Below, one piece after another: positions 17,161 to 23,443 of a stretch of DNA of 39,987 bases. The notes under the pieces were generated by a model. The model was not told the origin of the DNA and did not search any database. It saw nothing but the letters and a program-made list of their open reading frames with translations. Numbering within the stretch: position 1 is the stretch's first letter; every line of letters begins with the position of its first letter. The stretch is from JAQVSH01 sp964451605 (GTDB lineage Bacteria; Bacteroidota; Bacteroidia; Bacteroidales; UBA4181), in assembly GCA_964451605.1 (NCBI GenBank), contig CAYVJA010000020.1, positions 1 to 39,987 of the forward strand, given 5' to 3'. Both the position numbers and the translations under genes were made by a program.

Positions 17161-18054
17161 TTATTGCTGTTGCAGCAGTTCGTACAAAGCATCTAAACGG
17201 GGCGAGAGAATGATATCGGTGCGCCGGTTGGCTGCCCTTCCCTCAACACGCGAATTGTCATCGACTGGCATATATTCCGACCTTCCCGAAGGCAACACGC
17301 GTAGCGGCGACAGCCCGAATTCGGAGGTTAAAATTCGCGCCACCGAGGTAGCGCGAATTACGCTCAAATCCCAGTTATCTTTGAATTGCTGCGTATTGAT
17401 AGGCACATTATCGGTATGCCCCTCTATCACCACATCGATATCAGCCTGCTTATTCAACACATCGGCCAAGAGAGCGAGGGCATCCTTTCCACGGGTATCG
17501 ACCTGGGCACTTCCCGAACGGAACAGTAATTTATCCGACATCGCCACATAGACCTTCCCGTTACGGGTTGAGACAGTAAGCTCGTCGTTATTGAATCCGA
17601 GGAGCGCCTGTTTTACCCTCGACAAAAGCCCTTCGGTGGCTTCGCGCTGTGCTCTGATCATCGATTGAAGCTCCTCGATGGTCTTCTCCCGCTCATTAAT
17701 CTCTCTCAACTTATCCTGTAGAGAGAGGTTCAACCGCTCCTTTTCCGATAGGTTTGCATTCAGCCATGCCAGTTGCGTTCTGATCTTTTCGCCCATGCGG
17801 GTAGTATCGGCCACAAGCGCAGACACCTCACGAAGAGTGGCGGCCAGCTTTTGCTCCAGTTCAACCCGTTTACTGTCGAGTTGTTCCAACTGGGTTTTTA
17901 ACTCACGTTCCCGCTCGAGACCCGCCATTCGTGCCTGTTCGGAGTCGAGAAACTGCCGTTTCGAAACACACGACAATGCCAAAAGGGCCATCAAAAAGAT
18001 GGGAAGAAGAGGGCAAAGCGCCCTGGACAGCGAAGTAAAAAAACCTCTTTTCAT
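17161..18054 (-). CDS. OmpA-family lipoprotein with coiled coil
   Basis: A 297-residue outer-membrane-anchored lipoprotein. The start is the ATG at 18054 (MKRGFFTSLSRAL), giving a lipoprotein signal ending LLALSC; longer in-frame readings add a non-coding-like stretch. After the lipid Cys comes a charged coiled coil (about 40-140, heptad-rich with LERERELKTQLEQL and KERLNLSLQDKL). The C-terminal OmpA domain (about 165-285) contains VVIEGHTDNVPI and the NWDLSVIRATSVARIL helix with the Asp and Arg that hold diaminopimelate of peptidoglycan. It probably tethers the outer membrane to the cell wall. It lies 10 bp upstream of nqrA; a role with the sodium pump is not known. Confidence 0.9.
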   Translation of the reverse strand: MKRGFFTSLSRALCPLLPIFLMALLALSCVSKRQFLDSEQARMAGLERERELKTQLEQLDSKRVELEQKLAATLREVSALVADTTRMGEKIRTQLAWLNANLSEKERLNLSLQDKLREINEREKTIEELQSMIRAQREATEGLLSRVKQALLGFNNDELTVSTRNGKVYVAMSDKLLFRSGSAQVDTRGKDALALLADVLNKQADIDVVIEGHTDNVPINTQQFKDNWDLSVIRATSVARILTSEFGLSPLRVLPSGRSEYMPVDDNSRVEGRAANRRTDIILSPRLDALYELLQQQ

Positions 18055-18083
18055 ATGCCCTGCAGATTCTTGAAAAACAAGGG

Positions 18084-18091
18084 CAAAAGTA
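18084..18091 (-). promoter_or_regulatory. Possible -7 element for the ompA-like/nqr unit
   Basis: On the minus strand TACTTTTG matches TAnnTTTG exactly, 29 bases before the OmpA-type ATG. The only upstream TTTG is at 12 bases spacing rather than 19-21, so the -33 half is not supported. Confidence 0.4.
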
Positions 18092-18152
18092 GTAAAAAGG
18101 GAGCAAAGCGAAGGGATTTCCCCAATCAAAAAGAAAAAAAACATGCTAGCTC

Positions 18153-18183
18153 TTGCACAAATCAGGGAGTCTGTGTACTTTTG
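18153..18183 (+). promoter_or_regulatory. Promoter of tRNA-Pro
   Basis: TTG (18153-18155), a 20-base spacer and TACTTTTG (18176-18183, exact TAnnTTTG) form a good Bacteroidetes promoter. Initiation near 18188 would leave about 39 bases before the tRNA, to be removed by processing. Confidence 0.7.
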
Positions 18184-18226
18184 CACCGCTTCTACAGGAA
18201 AGGGTTCTTCTCCATTCTGATTGATC

Positions 18227-18300
18227 CGGGGTGTGGCGCAGTTGGCTAGCGCACTTGCATGGGGTGCAAGGGGTCGAAAGTTCGAGTCTTTTCACCCCGA
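18227..18300 (+). tRNA. tRNA-Pro(GGG)
   Basis: A full cloverleaf can be drawn. The acceptor CGGGGTG/CACCCCG is perfect and starts with C1, as is typical of tRNA-Pro. The D stem is GCGC/GCGC; the anticodon stem CTTGC/GCAAG has loop ATGGGGT, anticodon GGG (18261-18263). The variable loop is GGGTC, and the T stem GAAAG/CTTTT has one G-T pair and loop TTCGAGT. Discriminator is A18300; CCA is not encoded. Confidence 0.95.
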
Positions 18301-18324
18301 CAATTTGGAGATCTATTCAGAAGC

Positions 18325-18358
18325 AAGGCCTGCAAATCGAAAGATTTGCAGGCCTTTT
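18325..18358 (+). terminator. Rho-independent terminator after tRNA-Pro
   Basis: A perfect 14-bp stem (18325-18338 with 18343-18356, core AGGCCTGCAAATC) closes on a GAAA tetraloop and runs into a short T tract. On the minus strand there is no good T run, so it serves mainly the tRNA and only weakly the convergent gene ending at 18399. Confidence 0.88.
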
Positions 18359-18398
18359 CCGTTTTGTACAGTCTGAATTCCGTCAACAAGCGGCCAAC

Positions 18399-19904
18399 TT
18401 AACGGGGAGGTTCAAAATAGACGGGAGCCGGCTCAGAACGGGCCACACGTCCCAGACGACGAGGAGAAATTTCGACCTCACCCCTGACAAACTCGGGAAT
18501 ATTGTACGACTGCATACGCGAATCATTGTGACCGGGATCGGACTGGGGCAGAAGAAACGGTTTCGAAGCTTCGCCCCGATCATCGATATGTGCAAGGAAC
18601 AGACGGGTATATAGTCCGTCGATACGCCGACTCGAGAAGACCATCCAACGGCCGTTCGACGACCAGGAGTGATAACTTTCCGTATTGTCGCTATTGATAT
18701 TCGTCATACGGAAAGGCGTCCCATCGGCCGAAAGATCGACCATCCACAAATCGGCTTCAGGATGCCAGATGGGGAATTGGCCGTAATCGAAAGCGGTAAA
18801 GACCAGAAAGCGGCCATCGGGCGAAATTCTGGGGAATACTGCCGACCGTTGAATCACATTGGAGGAGACTACTGTATCGACCTGCTGCCCGAACTCCCCT
18901 GAAGCCGCATCGAAAGCCATTCTGCAGATAGAGTAGCGCACCTTCAGCAAGCTGTCGGGCATCCCGTCGGAAGAAGCAGTACAAAAGTAGAGATATCTCC
19001 CGTCGGGCGAAAAAGAGGGGTGTGTCTCCAGCCGGAATGCTGAATAGAGAAGAGAATCGGTGAAAAGCGTCTGGGTTTGCGTATCATAAACCACCAGATC
19101 CGAAGCCTCATCGTAGACCTCGGTAACCTTCTCCTTAGACATATGAAACTTCTGGAAGGTTTTATTCAGCGAAAACGCCACATACCGCCCCCCGGGGTGC
19201 CAGGAGGTATAGACACCTGCCGATATGGCTTCGGGACTTTTTAAATCGACCTTCTGCACCGTATCGCCGCTTATAAAAAGAGTGCCGCCAAACTTGGCAC
19301 GCAAGTGAAACGACATCCTTTTGGGGTTGTACGACGAAAAAGAATGGCAATTCATGCATCCCCCATCGGTTTGCCGGTTCTCCATAACGGCCGTCTCCCG
19401 GAACGACGAGAGCGAACGCTGGTAAATTCCCAAATGCTTCCACATCTCATAGCCGGGAGGGATAAGACGGTAGGCCAGATGCGAATCGATGGAATCAGGT
19501 GAAACCGAGAATGAGAAAGAGGGAGCCTCGAACCAGGTTGAGCCCTTCTGTAAAAGAAGCCGGACCGTGATTTTACCTCCGACATTCGCAGAAAGCAAGC
19601 GTTTCCACTCTTTATCCGGAATAGAGATAGTTGACAATCCGTTCACCGAAAAGGAGTAACTGTCGGAGCCGCTGAAGAGGGCACGGACCCTCGCACAGCT
19701 ATCTTCCACCCTGAACGAAAGAGGAGCAATATTGGGAGGAATGGTCACATCGGCATAATCAGGAAAAAGCAGAGGCCGTTCCGAAAGCGGCTCTCCCGAA
19801 TCGGGACCCGAAGCACACCCTGCAATCAGGAACAGGCCCGACAGCATGTAGAGAGCAGTGCTGAGGAGTGACATTCTGACGCTAGTATATAAGCTCTTTA
19901 TCAT
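18399..19904 (-). CDS. Beta-propeller (TolB/PD40-like) lipoprotein with one CxxCH motif
   Basis: About 501 residues from the ATG at 19904. A lipoprotein signal ends LIAGC (Cys30). A beta-sandwich-like segment follows (about 35-140), then a single CMNCH motif at about 183-187 as in covalent haem-c attachment, and a beta-propeller from about 225 with repeated PD40-like units: HPGGRYVAFS, SPDGRYLYF, SPDGRFLVF and SSNGRWMVFSSRR. Bacteroides relatives are loosely annotated as TolB-like or cytochrome-biosynthesis proteins. The ATG at 19904 overlaps the upstream membrane-protein gene by 23 bp; an ATG at 19874 is possible but gives a signal peptide without a positive N-terminus. The pair is probably translationally coupled. 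Whether haem is really bound is unproved, and the function is unknown. Confidence 0.78.
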   Translation of the reverse strand: MIKSLYTSVRMSLLSTALYMLSGLFLIAGCASGPDSGEPLSERPLLFPDYADVTIPPNIAPLSFRVEDSCARVRALFSGSDSYSFSVNGLSTISIPDKEWKRLLSANVGGKITVRLLLQKGSTWFEAPSFSFSVSPDSIDSHLAYRLIPPGYEMWKHLGIYQRSLSSFRETAVMENRQTDGGCMNCHSFSSYNPKRMSFHLRAKFGGTLFISGDTVQKVDLKSPEAISAGVYTSWHPGGRYVAFSLNKTFQKFHMSKEKVTEVYDEASDLVVYDTQTQTLFTDSLLYSAFRLETHPSFSPDGRYLYFCTASSDGMPDSLLKVRYSICRMAFDAASGEFGQQVDTVVSSNVIQRSAVFPRISPDGRFLVFTAFDYGQFPIWHPEADLWMVDLSADGTPFRMTNINSDNTESYHSWSSNGRWMVFSSRRIDGLYTRLFLAHIDDRGEASKPFLLPQSDPGHNDSRMQSYNIPEFVRGEVEISPRRLGRVARSEPAPVYFEPPR

Positions 19905-21717
19905 TGGGTTGCATTTTTTTCTCGAGCGAATTATCAAATTGGAGATAGTACCAGACTGTATTGCCGAAATCCTTTTTCAGCATCGCTTTGGCAACCTCCG
20001 GATTGGCCTGATGGGTCCGAAGCACACTGTGAAACAGTTCGAACTGTTTAAATACATCCGACGGAACCGGATAACTCTTTATCAAATCAGCATCCTGAGG
20101 ATGGGTAGCAAGATACAACACCACAACCTGAGCCAGCAGAGAGGGGAATTTAGCATAATTGTGGTTAAAGAGTTGCGGCATATAATCCATCACCGCCTTC
20201 AAATCTTTGGTTAGCAGAAAATAGGCCATCAGATACTCAAAGGCCATCTTATTGCCGGGCTGAAGAGCTACATAATCCTCCAGAAAGAGAATCGGATGGC
20301 CTCTCGAAAAGAAGTCCTCCTGCGGAAGCAGATCTCGTTTGCTCTTCACCCAAACCAGATTATCCGACAGTGTGTCGGAAAGCGATAATTTCATCTGTCG
20401 GGCCCACCGTCTGTAATAGAGCGACTGCTCCAGAAGAGTGAGATATTTGCCGGCTACCTCATATTTTCGGTTAACCAGATTTGCCTGTGCCAGCCTGCGA
20501 AGGAGACGCGACTGGGTTCCCTGAGGATTTGCCACAGAGGCTTCGAACGCCCAACGAACCGACTCGTTCATCAACCCCATCTGATAATAGACCTCCTGAC
20601 CAAAGAGAGGAATCAGGTTATTGGGGGTAAACGGGAGAAAAAGCGGATCGAAATCGGACGAAGAGAAGGATAAAAAATCGTCGAGCAGGCGCCCCTGCAT
20701 AAACAACGAGAGATTGGCATACTGCCAGACCACACTGTGAGGTTCGGGATAGGCTTTGCACAATTCGAGCGCCTCAGGCCAATCCTGCATCATAACGGCA
20801 TGATCGATATGCAGAATCTGTTCGGTATTCCGATTCCCTACCCATTTCACCGCCCCGAAGGCCAAAACTGCGATGAGCAGAAACGGACCAGCCTGACGAT
20901 AACCGGCGGCATGATGCCTTTCTTCGGCAAGAGCGATCCGATCAGGCAGAATAAGCGGAAGCAGTACTAACGCAAGAGAGGTGAACCAAAGCAACAAAAG
21001 TAACGGTAGAAAAAAGGGAATTCCTCCACGCAACGTCAGGTTAGCCAGAAGAAGATCCGAGGGCAACCAGGTAAGATACAGCCGGCTTAGCAGCACCCAA
21101 AAGAGGAGAACCAGTCCGGCCAGCCAGATCATAGGGCCGGCAAACCGCTTTGGTTGCGAAATCCGCACTTCATCCACCACAAAAGCCAGAAGAGGGATCC
21201 AGACAGAAACGCCGCCGACAAAAAGTAAAAACAGTAAAATCACCCCCCTGACGGCTATACGTGACACTCGATGCTTTACTGCAAAACCCAACCTGACTCC
21301 TGCCAGCGAAAAGAGAAGCGAAACCGCCATAGAGGGAAGCAAGGCATGGTCGTGTTGAAGGGTAAAAAGGAGAAGAGGGGGAAAAAAAGCAAGAAGAAAA
21401 GCCAGTTCAGGCCGAACAACGGATTTTACCGACCGATTAAGCAACAAAAAAAGCGCGCCTCCCGACAAACCCAAAATGGCGGCCCCAACCAAAGGGTGAT
21501 AGAAAAACTGCAAAAGAAACGCACCGATGTAGCCTGTAACACCTCCGGGTTGTTGAAGATAATCGATAAGATAGGTGCGGGTATAGAGAAACAGCTCTTG
21601 TTGCTCCATAAACAGCAGTTGGTATCTGCAAGCCGTGTAAAAGTATACAACCCAGCCTACAATCAGAAGGATACCGAAAACAGGCAGGAGGGGTACCGAC
21701 AGCTTAAACTTTGGCAT
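19882..21717 (-). CDS. Polytopic membrane protein with C-terminal helical repeats, probably DUF6057
   Basis: A 611-residue protein from the ATG at 21717 (MPKFKLSVPLLPVFG). Roughly the first 330 residues hold about nine or ten hydrophobic helices, including a long run FFLPLLLLLWFTSLALVLLPLIL. The remaining 280 residues are soluble and alpha-helical, with TPR-like spacing (for example MMQDWPEALELCKAYPEP and RRLAQANLVNRKYEVAGKYLTLLEQ). I believe this corresponds to the uncharacterised Bacteroidetes family DUF6057, from memory. It overlaps the CxxCH beta-propeller lipoprotein gene, an arrangement that suggests they work together at the envelope. No enzymatic motif is seen. Confidence 0.72.
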   Translation of the reverse strand: MPKFKLSVPLLPVFGILLIVGWVVYFYTACRYQLLFMEQQELFLYTRTYLIDYLQQPGGVTGYIGAFLLQFFYHPLVGAAILGLSGGALFLLLNRSVKSVVRPELAFLLAFFPPLLLFTLQHDHALLPSMAVSLLFSLAGVRLGFAVKHRVSRIAVRGVILLFLLFVGGVSVWIPLLAFVVDEVRISQPKRFAGPMIWLAGLVLLFWVLLSRLYLTWLPSDLLLANLTLRGGIPFFLPLLLLLWFTSLALVLLPLILPDRIALAEERHHAAGYRQAGPFLLIAVLAFGAVKWVGNRNTEQILHIDHAVMMQDWPEALELCKAYPEPHSVVWQYANLSLFMQGRLLDDFLSFSSSDFDPLFLPFTPNNLIPLFGQEVYYQMGLMNESVRWAFEASVANPQGTQSRLLRRLAQANLVNRKYEVAGKYLTLLEQSLYYRRWARQMKLSLSDTLSDNLVWVKSKRDLLPQEDFFSRGHPILFLEDYVALQPGNKMAFEYLMAYFLLTKDLKAVMDYMPQLFNHNYAKFPSLLAQVVVLYLATHPQDADLIKSYPVPSDVFKQFELFHSVLRTHQANPEVAKAMLKKDFGNTVWYYLQFDNSLEKKMQPNDKELIY

Positions 21718-21766
21718 AAGGCAATGAAGAATAGGTAATGTAGTAGAGACAATAGCAGCTAAAAAA

Positions 21767-21774
21767 CAAAGGTA
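21767..21774 (-). promoter_or_regulatory. Possible -7 element for the membrane protein/CxxCH lipoprotein pair
   Basis: The minus strand reads TACCTTTG, an exact TAnnTTTG match, 50 bases before the ATG at 21717 and downstream of the SusCD operon terminator. No -33 TTTG is found at the expected spacing. Confidence 0.4.
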
Positions 21775-21803
21775 CAAGAAAAGTGGTAAGATAGATGGCG
21801 GGT

Positions 21804-21840
21804 AAGAAAAAAAGGGGCTGCCGTTACGGCAGCCCCTTTT
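21804..21840 (-). terminator. Rho-independent terminator of the nine-gene SusCD/fasciclin operon
   Basis: A 14-bp GC-rich stem (21810-21823 with 21827-21840, core GGGGCTGCCG/CGGCAGCCCC) with a 3-base loop, followed on the minus strand by a run of seven or more T. It lies 38 bases after the stop of the sialidase-fold gene. Confidence 0.93.
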
Positions 21841-21878
21841 GGAGACGTTGCTACCCCTCGCGGGGAGCAGATCGCAGA

Positions 21879-23423
21879 TTAGTACCTCTGACCGTTGGCA
21901 ATTTTCCGACGTTTGGCCAGCGAATCAACCAAAACAGGGGTATTGAGCGTACGAATCATTTCGAAGACACCACTACGGCCAGGATACTCATCACCAGCGT
22001 CGAAGAAGGTGTGAATCTTTTGAGCCGTATTATCCACATAAGAGGAAAGAGGATACATACCATAACCACGCAAGCTGATATCACGGATAATAAGATCGGT
22101 CTCTTTAATCCAGGGCATTTTGTAGAAGGTCTCAGGGCTCCAGGCCGTAGCCGGATCAAAGAGCGCATCTGCATCAATACTCCACAGGTCCATATTATAA
22201 GGAGAGGAGTGGATTAACTCAAACCGGTTGGTCATAGGATTGTAGATTAAACCCACACCCGAATGACGAAGAGCAGTACCCACGATGTTAGTAGAGAAGA
22301 TATAGAAATTGCTCTTGTAATCGAAAACATACGACAAGTCACTCTCGATCTCTTCGGTTTCGGGATCGTCGACTACGGTGTTTGCATAGTCGTCAAGAGA
22401 AGGCATATCCTCGATATTGCCGTTTTCGTCGGGCAAAACCAAAATGGTAAAGACCTTATTCTTCTCCAAACCAAATCCCACGATGGCACCTTCAGGTGCA
22501 CCCGTATAGCCCAAAGCAACCGGATCGTAGAAGGTGATTCCCGAAAGGGAGGTCAACTCCATCCAGATCTTCTCCGAACGTCTGTATTTGGGTACCCAGT
22601 TTTCGGCGTACACTTCTGACGTCCCCGATTCAGGATCTAACCGGAGGATACGCGAAGGGGTAATAGGATCCATTTCAGGGTCGCCCATGTTACGGGAATG
22701 GTCGGTAGCCACGATAAATTCACCATTGGGAAGGGCCGCGAGCGACCCCCCAATGTTGATAAAGTACTTACCGGAGTTGTTGATGGCATCGAAAGCATGC
22801 GGATAGTGCGTCCAGCTGGCGCCGTCATCTTCCGAAACCAACATCCCTTTGGTTTTTACCACAATCACCCCGTCCGAATTTTTTGCCATCATAGGCAGAG
22901 AGGTGTTAATCAGGTTATTGCCATAAGGAGCATAGCGGGCAAAATTCTCAACCGAAAGATTCTGCTTTTCCTGGTTGCGTACAACAAAGATATTGTCGCT
23001 GTAGGAATTGGCAAGTCTTTCGTTAACACGCCGCTCGGCAGCCAAAAGAATATTCCCGTTGTCGAGACGTACTGCATGAGGATTACCCACCCAGGTATTC
23101 TCGTTGATTACCGGAATAAAGGAGGCCTTCAGGGCAGCAGAAAACTCCTGCTGAACCGTATTATCTCCCTCAGGAAGAATCACAGGAGCAATCTCAAGTA
23201 AACCGGCCTGTTTCAGGTAATAGTACACCCGGTTCTCCTTGCGGTTAATCACAAGATACTTGCTGGCAGCAAAATACTCTACACCGGTAGTATCTTTATA
23301 CACTTTCAAATTGTCGTCTTCAATCTGGTTGTGATCGTACGCAAAATCGCGATCGATATCCGATTTATTGCACGCTCCAAACGCTGTGGCAATCAACAAC
23401 AAACCAAAGATATGTTTTTTCAT
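21879..23423 (-). CDS. Sialidase-fold (BNR/Asp-box) surface lipoprotein
   Basis: A 514-residue lipoprotein from the ATG at 23423 (MKKHIFGLLLIATAFGAC); an acidic stretch after the Cys (NKSDIDRD) fits export to the cell surface. The segment NPHAVRLDNGNILLAAERR resembles the first strands of a sialidase propeller, and SEDDGASW (about 197-204) is an Asp box (S-x-D-x-G-x-x-W). Only one good Asp box is visible, and the arginine-bearing RIP motif of GH33 enzymes is not seen at the expected place, so catalytic activity is doubtful. It is the last gene of the SusCD/fasciclin operon, 20 bp after the CBM6/T9SS gene. A role in glycan binding or a divergent hydrolase are both possible. Confidence 0.72.
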   Translation of the reverse strand: MKKHIFGLLLIATAFGACNKSDIDRDFAYDHNQIEDDNLKVYKDTTGVEYFAASKYLVINRKENRVYYYLKQAGLLEIAPVILPEGDNTVQQEFSAALKASFIPVINENTWVGNPHAVRLDNGNILLAAERRVNERLANSYSDNIFVVRNQEKQNLSVENFARYAPYGNNLINTSLPMMAKNSDGVIVVKTKGMLVSEDDGASWTHYPHAFDAINNSGKYFINIGGSLAALPNGEFIVATDHSRNMGDPEMDPITPSRILRLDPESGTSEVYAENWVPKYRRSEKIWMELTSLSGITFYDPVALGYTGAPEGAIVGFGLEKNKVFTILVLPDENGNIEDMPSLDDYANTVVDDPETEEIESDLSYVFDYKSNFYIFSTNIVGTALRHSGVGLIYNPMTNRFELIHSSPYNMDLWSIDADALFDPATAWSPETFYKMPWIKETDLIIRDISLRGYGMYPLSSYVDNTAQKIHTFFDAGDEYPGRSGVFEMIRTLNTPVLVDSLAKRRKIANGQRY

Positions 23424-23443
23424 AGTCATAGTCATCAGAACGA

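Noticed and set aside
17151..17192. Longer N-terminus for NqrA (Cys/Asn-rich 14 residues)
   Set aside because: It would overlap the OmpA-type gene and does not fit the NqrA start; the ATG at 17150 gives the family N-terminus.
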